The translations under genes and the position numbers were made by a program. This document shows, piece by piece, positions 40,402 through 51,414 of a DNA stretch of 64,000 nucleotides (position 1 is the stretch's first letter; the number at the start of each line of letters is the position of its first letter). The stretch is from Knoellia sinensis KCTC 19936. Its GTDB lineage: Bacteria > Actinomycetota > Actinomycetes > Actinomycetales > Dermatophilaceae. The notes under the pieces were generated by a model. That model was given only the letters and a program-made list of their open reading frames with translations, was not told the origin of the DNA and did not search any database. The stretch covers positions 1 through 64,000 of the forward strand of contig NZ_AVPJ01000017.1 of the NCBI RefSeq assembly GCF_000768705.1, written 5' to 3'.

Positions 40402-42945
40402 TCACTCGGTCGTGACGGCTCGCAGGATGTCGAGCTTCGAGGCCCGCCAGCCCGGCCACCAGGCGGCGATGATGCCGACGAGACCGGCGAGTGCGACGAA
40501 GAGACCAAGTTGCGGCCACGGCACCGCGAGGACGTCGATGCCGTCGTCCGCGAGCGATCGCTGGAGGGCGACGCCGAACGCCACGCCGAGTCCGATGCCG
40601 AGCGCAGCACCGAGCAACGCGATGACGATGGACTCGAGACGGAGCATCCGCTTGAGCTGTCGCCGGCTCAGACCCACCGCTCGCAGCAGACCGATCTCCT
40701 TGGTCCGCTCGATGACCGACAGGGCGAGGGTGTTGATGATCCCGAGGATGGCGATGATGACGGCGAGGCCGAGCAGCGCATAGATGAGATAGAGCATCTG
40801 GTTGATCTGCGCCCGCTGCTCGTCGGCGAACTCGCCCTGGTCCTTGACCGTGACGACCGGCAGGTCCGCGAGCGCCTTGTCGAGGTCACGTCCCACCTGA
40901 GCGGCAGCCGCGCCGCTCTCGCGGGTGATGAAGGCGTAGGAGTCGGTCTTCGCGCCACCGAGTGACTCGAGGGCTGGGAGGCTCAGGAGGTAGTCGGAGG
41001 ACAGCAGGGCCGAGTCACCATGGATCGCGCCGACCGTGAACGGCTTCGTCGTCCCACCGCGCGTGAGGTCAATGGTCGACCCGACGGAGAGCTTGTCCGT
41101 CGTGGCGAGTTCCTCCGCCACGGACACGGTCGTCGTCGTGAGGTCGGCGAGCCTGCCCTCGACCATCGGCGTCGGTCCGAGCACACCGATGTGGCTGGGG
41201 TCGATGCCCGTGACCTGACGGTCCTCGCCCTTGACCTTCACCTGGTCCCAGCGGAAGGCGGCGACCTCGTCGACCCCCGGGACGGCCGCGAGCTCCTCGG
41301 TCACCTCGGTCGAGAACGGTGTCCCGACGGCGCTCGACACGACGTAGTCCGCGACGAACTCCTTCTCGACGGCCTTGTCGATGCTCGCCTTCGCACTGGC
41401 ACCGAAGACCGCCATCATCGACACGAGCGTCACCCCGATCATGAGGGCCGAGGCCGTGGCGCCAGTGCGGCGCGGGTTGCGCTGCGCGTTCTGCTGCGCC
41501 ATGAGCCCGACCGCCCCGAACGTCTTGCGATAGAGCCACCCGATGGCGGCGATGACCGGCCGTCCGACGATCGGGCTGATGAGCGCCATGCCGAGGACGA
41601 CTCCGAGGATGCCTCCCCCGACCCAGTAGGTCGGGCTTGGGACGTCGGCGAACAACCCGGCCGCGAGCAGGCCCGCACCCAGCGCCGTGAGGATGGTGCC
41701 GACGATGGTCCTGCCCCGCATGCCGCTCTCGGCGAGGATCGCGTCGTCGCGCATGGCCGCGACCGGCGGGACCTTGCCCGCCTTGCGTGCTGGCAGGTAG
41801 GCCGCGACCAGTGTCACAACAAGACCGACGACGAGCGAGACGACGATCGTGCGCGGCGAGATGATGAGGGACTGGCCACTGAGGTCCAGGCCGAACTGGC
41901 CGAAGAGCACGCGGATGCCCATCGCGATGACGACACCCAGGCCGAGCCCGATGATCGACCCGATGAGGCCGATGACACTCGCCTCGAAGAGGACCGACCG
42001 GGCCACCTGGCGACGCGTCGACCCCAGCGCTCGGAACAGCGCGAGCTCGCGGGACCGTTGCGCCACAAGGATGCTGAACGTGTTGACGATGAGGAAGGAC
42101 CCCACGACCAGTGCCACACCGGCAAAGATCAGCAGGAACGTCGTGATGAAGCCGAGTGCCTCCTGGATGTCCGACGCGGCAGCCTTGGCAGCGGCGTCGC
42201 CCGTCACGGCCTCGACGTCCTTGGGGAGCTTTGCCGCGACGGCGTCACGCAGTTCGGCCTGACTCGTCCCGTCGGCTGCCGACACCCAGATGTCGGTGTA
42301 GGTGTCATTGCCGTCCATGAAGAGCCGACGGGCCTCTCCCGTGTCGAAAATCGACAGGCTCGCACCGGCAGTGCCGCCGTCCATGTGCGCGATACCGACG
42401 AGCTTCGCCTGGATGCGGGGCTCGGCGCCGGAGCTGACGAGGTTGACCTTCTCGCCGATGAGGTAGCCGGCCTTCTCGGCGGTCTTCTCATCGACCACGA
42501 CTTCACCACCGGCTGTGGGCCAGCGCCCCGCGTTGAGCGTCAGGGGCTCCAGCCCCTTGGCGGCAGGGCCGTCGGTGAAGTTGATGCCGATGCCGGGAGG
42601 ACCGAAACCGCCGATGAGCTTGCCGTCCTTGCCGACGACGAAGGTGCCGAAGTTCGTGATGTTGCCGTCGGCTCGTGCGGCTCCGGGCACGTCCGCGAGC
42701 TCCTTCACGAGCGAGCCCGGAAGCGTCGCGGACGACGGTTGCGACTCGATGTCGACGTCACCCGCGACCGGGCGGACGACGACGTCGCCGACGCTGCTGT
42801 TCATGATCGAGTCGAAGCTGCGACCCAGGGTGTCCGTGAAGACGAAGGAGCCGGCGACGAACGCGACTCCGAGGATGATGGCGAAGGCGCTCATGAACAG
42901 CCGCAACTTGCGGGCCATGAGGCTCTTCCAGCTGGCGCGAAGCAT
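40402..42945 (-). CDS. ABC transporter permease, FtsX/MacB type
   Basis: This 847-residue permease contains two FtsX domains. Four N-terminal-half helices (one at 17-38, three around 270-390) enclose an extracytoplasmic MacB-like domain, and a second set repeats this in the C-half after the linker AMRDDAILAESGMRGR. Signature segments are RSRELALFRALGSTRRQVARSVLFEA and ERTKEIGLLRAVGLSRRQLKRMLRLES, the coupling helices that contact the ATPase. Such exporters move lipids, peptides or drugs by mechanotransmission. It starts 3 nt after the ATPase stop and is the second gene of a two-gene operon. Substrate is unknown. Confidence 0.92.
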   Translation of the reverse strand: MLRASWKSLMARKLRLFMSAFAIILGVAFVAGSFVFTDTLGRSFDSIMNSSVGDVVVRPVAGDVDIESQPSSATLPGSLVKELADVPGAARADGNITNFGTFVVGKDGKLIGGFGPPGIGINFTDGPAAKGLEPLTLNAGRWPTAGGEVVVDEKTAEKAGYLIGEKVNLVSSGAEPRIQAKLVGIAHMDGGTAGASLSIFDTGEARRLFMDGNDTYTDIWVSAADGTSQAELRDAVAAKLPKDVEAVTGDAAAKAAASDIQEALGFITTFLLIFAGVALVVGSFLIVNTFSILVAQRSRELALFRALGSTRRQVARSVLFEASVIGLIGSIIGLGLGVVIAMGIRVLFGQFGLDLSGQSLIISPRTIVVSLVVGLVVTLVAAYLPARKAGKVPPVAAMRDDAILAESGMRGRTIVGTILTALGAGLLAAGLFADVPSPTYWVGGGILGVVLGMALISPIVGRPVIAAIGWLYRKTFGAVGLMAQQNAQRNPRRTGATASALMIGVTLVSMMAVFGASAKASIDKAVEKEFVADYVVSSAVGTPFSTEVTEELAAVPGVDEVAAFRWDQVKVKGEDRQVTGIDPSHIGVLGPTPMVEGRLADLTTTTVSVAEELATTDKLSVGSTIDLTRGGTTKPFTVGAIHGDSALLSSDYLLSLPALESLGGAKTDSYAFITRESGAAAAQVGRDLDKALADLPVVTVKDQGEFADEQRAQINQMLYLIYALLGLAVIIAILGIINTLALSVIERTKEIGLLRAVGLSRRQLKRMLRLESIVIALLGAALGIGLGVAFGVALQRSLADDGIDVLAVPWPQLGLFVALAGLVGIIAAWWPGWRASKLDILRAVTTE

Positions 42946-42948
42946 GGG

Positions 42949-43746
42949 TCAGCCCTGCACCTTCGCGTCGACGTGCTTCGCGTCCAGGCTCTTCATCGTC
43001 TCGAGGATGCGCTCGGGTGTGGGCTCGCGCAGCTCGGTGACGATGCGGCCGTCGGCCAAGAAGACGACGCGGTCGGTCCAGCTGGCGGCGCCGGGGTCAT
43101 GGGTGACCATGACGATCGTCTGCCCGAAGTCGTCGACCGAGCGACGGAGGAACCCGAGGACCTCGGCACCCGAGGTCGAGTCGAGGTTGCCGGTCGGCTC
43201 GTCGGCGAAGATGATCTCCGGCCGGCTCACGAGAGCGCGGGCGCAGGCCACGCGCTGCTGCTGTCCACCCGACAGCTCACCGGGGCGGTGGCCCAGTCGG
43301 TCACCCAGGCCGACAGTGGCGATGACGTGGTCGTACCAAGCACGGTCCGGCTTGCGCCCGGCGATCGACAACGGCAGGAGGATGTTCTCCTCGGCGTTCA
43401 GGGTCGGGATGAGGTTGAACGACTGGAAAACGAATCCGATGTGGTCGCGCCGGACCTTGGTGAGGTCCTTCTCCTTGAGCGTCGTCAGCTCGATCGCGCC
43501 CAGCTGCACCGACCCTCGGGTCACCGAGTCGAGCCCAGCCGCGCAGTGCATGAGCGTGGACTTGCCGGACCCGGACGGGCCCATGATCGCGGTGAACTCC
43601 CCCGCCGCGATGTCGAGGCTCACGCCCTTGAGGGCGGTGACGGCGGTGTCGCCGGAGCCGTAGGTCTTCACGAGGTCGGTGACGCGGGCAGCCGTCTTCG
43701 GCGGCGCGGTGGTGTCGCGGCGTTCCTGAGCAAGGTCGGTGGTCAT
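42949..43746 (-). CDS. ABC transporter ATP-binding protein, LolD/MacB type
   Basis: The 265-residue ATPase partner of the permease has Walker A GPSGSGKST, Q loop in VFQSFNLIPTL, signature LSGGQQQRVACARAL, Walker B IIFADEPTGNLDS and H loop VTHDP. The EPTGNLDS form is characteristic of the MacB/LolD/FtsE class that pairs with FtsX-type permeases. ATG 43746 has no Shine-Dalgarno; TAGCGT ends seven bases upstream, so the operon is probably transcribed as a leaderless mRNA. Confidence 0.93.
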   Translation of the reverse strand: MTTDLAQERRDTTAPPKTAARVTDLVKTYGSGDTAVTALKGVSLDIAAGEFTAIMGPSGSGKSTLMHCAAGLDSVTRGSVQLGAIELTTLKEKDLTKVRRDHIGFVFQSFNLIPTLNAEENILLPLSIAGRKPDRAWYDHVIATVGLGDRLGHRPGELSGGQQQRVACARALVSRPEIIFADEPTGNLDSTSGAEVLGFLRRSVDDFGQTIVMVTHDPGAASWTDRVVFLADGRIVTELREPTPERILETMKSLDAKHVDAKVQG

Positions 43747-43850
43747 GGTGACAACGCTAGGTGGGCGGACGGCATACGCGCTCTGGGTTTTCACCCGGAG
43801 GCGACCCTGAATCAACCCCGAACCGGGAACCTCACGCCGCGTCGGCACCC

Positions 43851-43920
43851 ATCGGTCGGGGGTTGTGTGACAGGTCGGGGTGCGAGGACCTCCCGACCCA
43901 TCACACGACCCCCGACCGGT
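43851..43920. repeat. Long imperfect intergenic palindrome
   Basis: 29-nt arms (43851-43879, 43892-43920; core CGGTCGGGGGT) pair with about four differences, some of them G-U compatible. It lies between the ABC operon promoter and the groEL terminator. Confidence 0.7.
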
Positions 43921-43934
43921 GGTCCAAGAACGCC

Positions 43935-43970
43935 GAAGGGCGGCCCCCCGTTTCCGGGAGACCGCCCTTC
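43935..43970 (-). terminator. groEL terminator
   Basis: Hairpin GAAGGGCGG...CCGCCCTTC (43935-43970), 33 bp past the groEL stop. Confidence 0.75.
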
Positions 43971-44002
43971 TTGGCGTATGCCGTGTGGTTCCGATCAGGA
44001 GA

Positions 44003-45712
<1,710 letters not shown>

Positions 45713-45753
45713 TCATGCGCGCGTGCCGACCCTCACCGGATCTGGCCTTGAAT

Positions 45754-45780
45754 TTGTCACTCTCATGGTGAGAGTGCTAA
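45754..45780. promoter_or_regulatory. CIRCE element (distal to 45789 copy)
   Basis: TTGTCACTC-N9-GAGTGCTAA matches the HrcA operator TTAGCACTC-N9-GAGTGCTAA closely; about 125 bp upstream of groEL. Confidence 0.92.
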
Positions 45781-45788
45781 CGCCATTA

Positions 45789-45815
45789 TTGGCACTCTCG
45801 CCATGAGAGTGCAAA
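45789..45815. promoter_or_regulatory. Second CIRCE element
   Basis: TTGGCACTC-N9-GAGTGCAAA, separated by 8 bp from the first CIRCE, gives a tandem HrcA operator. Confidence 0.9.
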
Positions 45816-45857
45816 CGACTGCCGTATGCCGTCCGCCCACCTCCCGCGCCCACCTCG

Positions 45858-45905
45858 CCACGTCAGCGTCAACGGTTGCAAGAACAGCCGTCGACGCTGA
45901 CGTGG
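45858..45905. repeat. Palindrome, ACGTCAGCGT family copy 2
   Basis: 18-nt arms CCACGTCAGCGTCAACGG (45858-45875) and 45888-45905 with one G-T difference around a 12-nt loop. It lies between divergent genes here, unlike copy 1 at 38356. Confidence 0.8.
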
Positions 45906-46000
45906 TGGGGTGGGCCGGTCGTCATCGTGCTCGACCCTTGACACAGTGACTCGTCGGGAGGAGGTTGAGAGCCTTCGATCGTGTGATACGGGGAGTTCTC

Positions 46001-49000
46001 ATGCGTCAGTCGCGTCTGGTCATGCTCGCTGTTCCTACGTTGGTCGCCGGGTTGCTGCTCGGCGCCGGACCTGCCTCGTCGGCGCCACCGGGCGATCGGC
46101 TCGACGTCTATGAGGGCACGTTGTCGACCGGCCAGATCGACGAGCTGGTCGCACTCGGCGTCGACCGCCATGACCTCCGGCTGAACCGAGTGCAGGGTGC
46201 CAGCGGCGCCAAGGCGGAGGTCCGTGTCGAGGCGATCCTCAGTGACGCCCAGGCACGCGGCCTGGCCCGCAAGGGGGTCGAGATGAAGCCCAAGAAGGTC
46301 AAGGGTCAGACGGCCAGTGAGCGCGCGACCGCCGCCGCGGCCGAGGGCTACGAGGTGTTCAACACCTACCTCGGCACTACTGGCATCAAGGCGGAGTACG
46401 AACAGGCGGCCAGGGCCAATCCGACGATCGCCAAGGCGATGAGCATCGGCAAGACCACCAACGGCACCGACATCATCGCCCTCAAGGTCAGCAAGAACGC
46501 CGCCCGACAGAAGGACGGTCTCAAGCCCGCAGTCCTCTACATGGGTGCCCAGCATGCCCGTGAGTGGATCACTCCGGAGATGAACCGCCGGCTGATGCAT
46601 CACGTCCTCGACAACTACGGCAGCGACTCACGCATCACCAGGCTGGTCGACAGCACCGAGTTGTGGTTCGTGCCGGTCGCGAATCCTGACGGTTACGACT
46701 TCACCTTCACCGAGGGCAACCGGCTCTGGCGCAAGAACCTCCGCGACAACAACGGCGACGGCACCATCGCCCCCGGAGACGGCGTCGACCTCAACCGGAA
46801 CTACGCGACGAAGTGGGGCTACGACAACGAAGGTTCGTCGCCCGCCCCCGGCAGCGAGACCTATCGCGGACCGTCGCCCAACTCCGAGCCGGAGTCCAAG
46901 GCCCTGGACGGGCTCGTGGGGCGCGTGGGCTTCGAGTTCATGGTCAACTACCACTCGGCCGCCGAGTTGCTGCTCTACGGCACCGGCTGGCAGGTCTCCA
47001 CACCCACGCCGGACGACGTCATCTATGAGGCGATGGCCGGCGACGACGCCGAACCGGCGGTGCCGGGCTACGACCCCGACATCTCGGCTGAGCTCTACAC
47101 GACCAACGGCGACACCGACACCCACATGACCGAGCGCCACGGCACCTTGGGGTTCACCCCCGAGATGTCCACGTGCGAGGCCGCCTCCGACTCCGTGCCG
47201 GACGACGAGTGGTTGGCCGAGGACTGCGCCAGTGGGTTCAACTTCCCCGACGACGAAGGCCTCGTCCAGACCGAGTTCCTCAAGAACATCCCGTTCGCCC
47301 TGTCGGTGGCAGCCTCCGCCCACGACCCGGACGACCCCGCCTCGGTGGTGGGACGTGACGCGGCACCGTTCGTCATGGACACCTTCGAGGTGTCGCACGG
47401 CGCCTCGCAGGAGGTCGCCGTGACGGCCAAGCGGTCGCTGCGCAACCGGAACTTCCACTACCGCGTCAACGGTGGCCCGGCACGGACGGCGGCCGCCCCC
47501 GAGTGGGCTGGCGGTGAGCGCTACGGCGACGAGAACGACGACTACTACGCCGAGTTCCGTGGGACGGTCCCCGGCGCTCGTGCGGGTGACCGCGTGGAGG
47601 CGTGGTTCACCGGAGTCGAGACCGCGCAGGGCAATGGCACGGCCGGGCGCGTCGAGAGCGAGCACATGACCTACACGGTCGAGGACTCCACTCCCGGCGA
47701 TGTTCTCGTCATCGCGGACGAGGACTACAAGGGCGTCAACCCGACCTACCCGGCCGGGACGAACGCACCCAAGTACGCCGCCCAACACGTGGCCGCACTC
47801 GAAGCCGCGGGCTACGACGCCGACGTCTGGGACATCGACGCCCAGGGAGTGCCCCACCACCTGGGCGTGCTCGGTCACTACGACGCGGTGCTCTGGTACC
47901 TCGGCGACAACCGCCTCACGCAGGATGCCGAGGACGAGCGGATCAACACCCCCTTCGGCCCGTTGCCCGACATCGCCGTCGCCGAGCGGGCGCAGTACCT
48001 CACCCTGGCGGTGCGGGACTACCTCAACGAGGGCGGCAAGCTGATCCACTCGGGTGAGACCGCGCAGTACTCCGGCCTCCCGGGCATCGGCGACGCGGTC
48101 GGTGGCCTCTTCTACGGACTCAACGGCGACCCGGAGGCGGAGTGCGTGATCTCGTCCTTGCCGGGCTTCTTCGAGGACTGCCTGATTCTGGCCGACGACT
48201 TCAGGCAGTACTACCTCGGCGCCTTCACCCGCACGAGCACCGCGGATGCCGGGGGCGTCTCGGGCACGGCGGAGCCGCTCGACGGCTATGAGGGCACGTT
48301 CGGTGGCCCCGTGGTCACTGGCGCCAACCCGCTCGACGAGGCGGGCGTGTTCCAGCCGACGAGCGACGTGCTGCCGGTGGCAGACTTCCCGCAGTTCGCC
48401 AGCCGGGGCGCTCTCGAGTACGCCGCCGCCGGAGTCGACCCGTTCGCCCCGGTCGAGGGCACTCGGTACGCCGGCGCCGTGCATGCCGACTCGTCGTACA
48501 TGCGGCTGTCGAAGACGGTCGACCTCAGTGCGGCCAGTGCCGCCCAGCTTCGGTTCCAGATCTCGATCAACACCGAGCCGTCCTACGACAACGTCATCGT
48601 CGAAGCCCGCTCAGCCGGGCAGGACAACTGGACGACGTTGCCGGACCTCAACGGTGGAACCCAGACGGATCCGCCCGCCGAGTGCGAGCCGGATGGGTTC
48701 CTGCTGGGCATGCACCCGTTCCTGGCCCACTACCTGGCCGGGCCCGGCTGCACCCAGCCGGGGAGCAGCGGCACGTGGAACTCGTTCACCGGCTCCACCG
48801 ATGGATGGCACCAGGCAGCGTTCGACCTGTCCGGCTTCCTCGGCGACTCGGTCGAACTCTCGATCAGCTACGTGACCGACCCCGCGACCGGTGGCATCGG
48901 AGCCTTCGTCGACGACACGCACGTGGTGGTCGACGGCGTCGACTCCGCCGATGGGTTCGAGGGTGCGACCAGCACCTGGACCGTCGGCGGGCCGCCGGAG

Positions 49001-49180
49001 GGTAGTGCGCCGAACCAGGGCAACTGGGTGTTCTCGGAGAGATTGATCCAGTCGTTCGCCGCCACCTCGACCGCGGACAGCGTGCTCCTCGGCTTCGGAC
49101 TCGAACAGCTGAGCACTGATGCCCAACGTTCGACTCTGCTGCGACAGGCACTCGGCGGCCTGTTGACCGACCAGCGCTGA
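46001..49180 (+). CDS. Large secreted M14 zinc carboxypeptidase
   Basis: The 1059-residue exported enzyme has a signal peptide (1-28, ending ASSA), a pro-like segment (30-115) and an M14 carboxypeptidase domain (about 120-450). Zinc ligands are His185 and Glu188 (GAQHAREW) and His318 (NYHSAAE). Substrate Arg and Asn lie in DLNRNYATKWG, and the catalytic Glu is Glu388 in FTPEMST. The second half is a long beta-rich region: an Ig-like part, a segment DVLVIADEDYKG to GGKLIHSGETAQYS resembling a Rossmann/GATase-like fold, and a jelly-roll-like region near 790-1000. The cell probably uses it to digest external peptides. ATG 46001 follows CGGGGAG. No GGCATAC motif lies in its 3.2 kb. Confidence 0.9.
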   Translation: MRQSRLVMLAVPTLVAGLLLGAGPASSAPPGDRLDVYEGTLSTGQIDELVALGVDRHDLRLNRVQGASGAKAEVRVEAILSDAQARGLARKGVEMKPKKVKGQTASERATAAAAEGYEVFNTYLGTTGIKAEYEQAARANPTIAKAMSIGKTTNGTDIIALKVSKNAARQKDGLKPAVLYMGAQHAREWITPEMNRRLMHHVLDNYGSDSRITRLVDSTELWFVPVANPDGYDFTFTEGNRLWRKNLRDNNGDGTIAPGDGVDLNRNYATKWGYDNEGSSPAPGSETYRGPSPNSEPESKALDGLVGRVGFEFMVNYHSAAELLLYGTGWQVSTPTPDDVIYEAMAGDDAEPAVPGYDPDISAELYTTNGDTDTHMTERHGTLGFTPEMSTCEAASDSVPDDEWLAEDCASGFNFPDDEGLVQTEFLKNIPFALSVAASAHDPDDPASVVGRDAAPFVMDTFEVSHGASQEVAVTAKRSLRNRNFHYRVNGGPARTAAAPEWAGGERYGDENDDYYAEFRGTVPGARAGDRVEAWFTGVETAQGNGTAGRVESEHMTYTVEDSTPGDVLVIADEDYKGVNPTYPAGTNAPKYAAQHVAALEAAGYDADVWDIDAQGVPHHLGVLGHYDAVLWYLGDNRLTQDAEDERINTPFGPLPDIAVAERAQYLTLAVRDYLNEGGKLIHSGETAQYSGLPGIGDAVGGLFYGLNGDPEAECVISSLPGFFEDCLILADDFRQYYLGAFTRTSTADAGGVSGTAEPLDGYEGTFGGPVVTGANPLDEAGVFQPTSDVLPVADFPQFASRGALEYAAAGVDPFAPVEGTRYAGAVHADSSYMRLSKTVDLSAASAAQLRFQISINTEPSYDNVIVEARSAGQDNWTTLPDLNGGTQTDPPAECEPDGFLLGMHPFLAHYLAGPGCTQPGSSGTWNSFTGSTDGWHQAAFDLSGFLGDSVELSISYVTDPATGGIGAFVDDTHVVVDGVDSADGFEGATSTWTVGGPPEGSAPNQGNWVFSERLIQSFAATSTADSVLLGFGLEQLSTDAQRSTLLRQALGGLLTDQR

Positions 49181-49185
49181 CGGCT

Positions 49186-49217
49186 CTGCCCGCGACCCCT
49201 GAGGCGGTCGCGGGCAG
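49186..49217 (+). terminator. Terminator after the M14 peptidase gene
   Basis: Hairpin CTGCCCGCGACC / GGTCGCGGGCAG with CCCTGAGGC loop, 6 bp past the stop and before a convergent gene; may act both ways. Confidence 0.75.
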
Positions 49218-49235
49218 GTCGTCCAGAGTGAGTCC

Positions 49236-50240
49236 TCAGGCGGCGGCGCAGGGATCGACGCCCGGCTGACCCGGGCGCTCGATGCCACGCTCGTCGAGGA
49301 TCGACTCGAGCAGGGTCGGCTTCGCGGGCATGATGCCGTCGGCACAGGTGTCGATCATGGCGTTGTAGGTCGCGGCGTCGTCAGGTGCCGAACCCGAGAA
49401 CCAGACGTGCACGGCATACCCATCGTTGTGGGCTCGCTGCACGAAAGCGCGCGTGGCGACCGGAATCCCCGCGAAGGTGACGGGCACCTGGAAGGCGACC
49501 GTCCCCTCCGGCGGTTTCACGCCCAAGAGGAAGTAGTTGATCATCGCGTTGCGCGCCGCTGACATCGGCACCTGCGGCGCGCGCTGGTGGAAGTCGGCGA
49601 GAGCCGCGTCGTTGAACGAGCCGACGATGAGATCGGTGCGCCCACTCTTGTTGAGGAGGTCGGCGAGCAGGGTGCCGGTGCGGATGAACGAGGCCGTGTC
49701 CGCGTCGCTCGTCCCCTTGATCTCGATGTTGATGGGCGTGGTGGGGAACGCGCGCAGGACTTCCTTGAGGGTGGGAACCCGGAAGTCCTTGTTCTTGTAG
49801 CCGTCGACCTTCGGCTTGCCGAATCGCGCTCCGCGCAGGGTGTATGCCGTCCGGTCGAGTCCGTGGACCGCGCTGCGCCCCGGGACGAACCAGTGCGCGG
49901 CGTCGAGGGCCTGGACCTCGTCGAGCGTCTTGTCGACGACGCGTCCGGTGCCGTTGGTCGTCTCGTCGACGGTCGCGTTGTGCATGACGACGACCTGGCC
50001 GTCCTGCGTGGACTGGACGTCGATCTCGAGCATGTCGGAGCCGAGGGCCACGGCACGCTTGAACGCGTACATCGTGTTCATCGGCGCCTCGTGCTCACCG
50101 CCGGAGTGCGCCATGTTGAGGACGCGCTGCTCGAGCCACGGGTTCGTGTCAGCGGCCGCGGCGGGGACGGCGGTCACGCTCGCAGTGACGGCCAGAGCGG
50201 CGGTGGACAGGAGGACCGGGAGCAGGCGACGTCGGCGCAT
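49236..50240 (-). CDS. Secreted glycerophosphodiester phosphodiesterase family protein
   Basis: This 334-residue exported protein has a signal peptide (1-33, ending PAAAA) and a GDPD TIM barrel. Active-site segments are NMAHSGGEHEAPMNT (usually HRG..EN), EIDVQSTQDGQVVVMHNATVDETTNG with metal-binding Glu, Asp and the catalytic His, and NIEIKGT. Such enzymes release glycerol 3-phosphate from lipid or teichoic-acid diesters. The Gly to Ser change after the first His is unusual but the other residues are intact. TAGCGT lies seven bases before ATG 50240, implying a leaderless mRNA. Confidence 0.88.
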   Translation of the reverse strand: MRRRRLLPVLLSTAALAVTASVTAVPAAAADTNPWLEQRVLNMAHSGGEHEAPMNTMYAFKRAVALGSDMLEIDVQSTQDGQVVVMHNATVDETTNGTGRVVDKTLDEVQALDAAHWFVPGRSAVHGLDRTAYTLRGARFGKPKVDGYKNKDFRVPTLKEVLRAFPTTPINIEIKGTSDADTASFIRTGTLLADLLNKSGRTDLIVGSFNDAALADFHQRAPQVPMSAARNAMINYFLLGVKPPEGTVAFQVPVTFAGIPVATRAFVQRAHNDGYAVHVWFSGSAPDDAATYNAMIDTCADGIMPAKPTLLESILDERGIERPGQPGVDPCAAA

Positions 50241-50401
50241 GGACGCGACGCTAGTGTGCCGAGCCGGTCTCCGGGTGCCGACTGAGTGAACGTTCTTCGT
50301 TCTTCCGCGAATCGGCAGCGGTCGCGTGTGCCGCGTCCTGGGCACATCGTCCTCATGTCCAAAGCCGAGCCAAACCGAACTCGGACACGGATACTGGACA
50401 C

Positions 50402-50878
50402 ATGGGTGCACCGACTGCCTGGGTTGCCTCCTCGACGACAGACCTCGATCGTGCGGCCGTGCTGCTGCATGCGTTCAACACGGAGTACGACGACCCGACA
50501 CCGGCGCCGCCCGTGCTCGCCCAGCGGCTGACGGCCCTGACGGCTGAGGACGAGGTCATCGTTCTGCTGGCACGGGCCGCGGAGAACGCACCGGCCGAGG
50601 GTGTGGCCGTCCTGCGCATTCACGCCTCGGTGTGGAGCCTCGCGTCCGAGGCCTACCTCGCCGAGCTCTACGTCTCCCCCGACCTGCGCGGCCAAGGTCT
50701 GGGTCGGGCGCTCTTGGCCCTGGCCCTCGACACGGGTCGCGAGAACGGCGCCGACTACGCCATGGTGGTCACCAGCGCCGACGACGTGTCGGCCCAGTTC
50801 GCCTATCGCGCAGCGGGATTCAGGACCACTGAGGGTGAGGGTGGCCCGGAGCTGATCGCCTTCGAGCGCGACCTCTGA
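50402..50878 (+). CDS. GNAT-family N-acetyltransferase
   Basis: The 158-residue protein has the GNAT fold with acetyl-CoA-binding motif A in LYVSPDLRGQGLGRALLALAL at about residues 96-116, preceded by the beta4 strand AYLAEL and followed by motif B DVSAQFAYRAAGFRTT. The acceptor substrate is not predictable. GATACT ends six bases before the ATG, consistent with a leaderless start. It is a single gene between two minus-strand units. Confidence 0.88.
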   Translation: MGAPTAWVASSTTDLDRAAVLLHAFNTEYDDPTPAPPVLAQRLTALTAEDEVIVLLARAAENAPAEGVAVLRIHASVWSLASEAYLAELYVSPDLRGQGLGRALLALALDTGRENGADYAMVVTSADDVSAQFAYRAAGFRTTEGEGGPELIAFERDL

Positions 50879-50912
50879 ACCGAGTCGGTCGGATCACCGT
50901 TCAGGAGCCCGA

Positions 50913-51362
50913 CTATCTGGGATCCACGCCTCGCTCGCGTGCGAGACGACGTTCCTTCTCCCAGTTCTGTTCGGGTCGGGCGACCATCATCCAGAGGCCC
51001 AGGAACGGCAGTGTCACGGCAAGGAGAAGCATGGCGCCGAGGGCCACCTCACCCCGCGACCCCACGTCCCCCATGGAACCGCGGTACGCGAAGGCCAATG
51101 CCGCACCGGCACCCATGACCACGAACCACGCGCCCGCACCAAAACTGCGCAACGGCCTCGGCCCGATGCTCATCGAGCCGACGATCACAGTTGCTCCGAG
51201 CAGGAACAACCCGACACCCAGGAGCAGAGGACCCTGCAGTCGGTCCTCCCACTCCTCGAGAGCCTCGGTGAAGGTCAGCACCGTAATCAGGGCGAACATG
51301 CCCGTCACCAGTCGGTGCTTCAGGACGGGCGTGATGAACGTCCGCCGCTCGTGCTTTCCCAC
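50913..51362 (-). CDS. Small four-helix membrane protein
   Basis: About 149 residues with four hydrophobic helices: RLVTGMFALITVLTFTEAL, GPLLLGVGLFLLGATVIVG, AGAWFVVMGAGAALAFA and ALGAMLLLAVTLPFLGLWMMV. A charged tail follows (NWEKERRLARERGVDPR). No family is recognised; similar small proteins occur widely in actinobacteria. GTG 51362 lies after GAGGA with 8-nt spacing; ATG 51389 would add nine residues without a ribosome binding site. It shares the strand with the next genes but is separated from them by a terminator. Confidence 0.65.
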   Translation of the reverse strand: MGKHERRTFITPVLKHRLVTGMFALITVLTFTEALEEWEDRLQGPLLLGVGLFLLGATVIVGSMSIGPRPLRSFGAGAWFVVMGAGAALAFAYRGSMGDVGSRGEVALGAMLLLAVTLPFLGLWMMVARPEQNWEKERRLARERGVDPR

Positions 51363-51393
51363 GCGCGGATCCTCGCACAGGTTGGCCATGCCC

Positions 51394-51414
51394 AACGCCG
51401 GCCGAGCCGGCGTT
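51394..51414 (-). terminator. Terminator overlapping the stop of the gene at 51413
   Basis: Perfect 9-bp hairpin AACGCCGGC-CGA-GCCGGCGTT that runs into the TAA of the upstream minus-strand gene. Confidence 0.6.

Noticed and set aside
46628-48484. 618-codon frame opposite the M14 peptidase
   Set aside because: It is antisense to a protein with intact zinc ligands and a signal peptide; composition is shadow-like.
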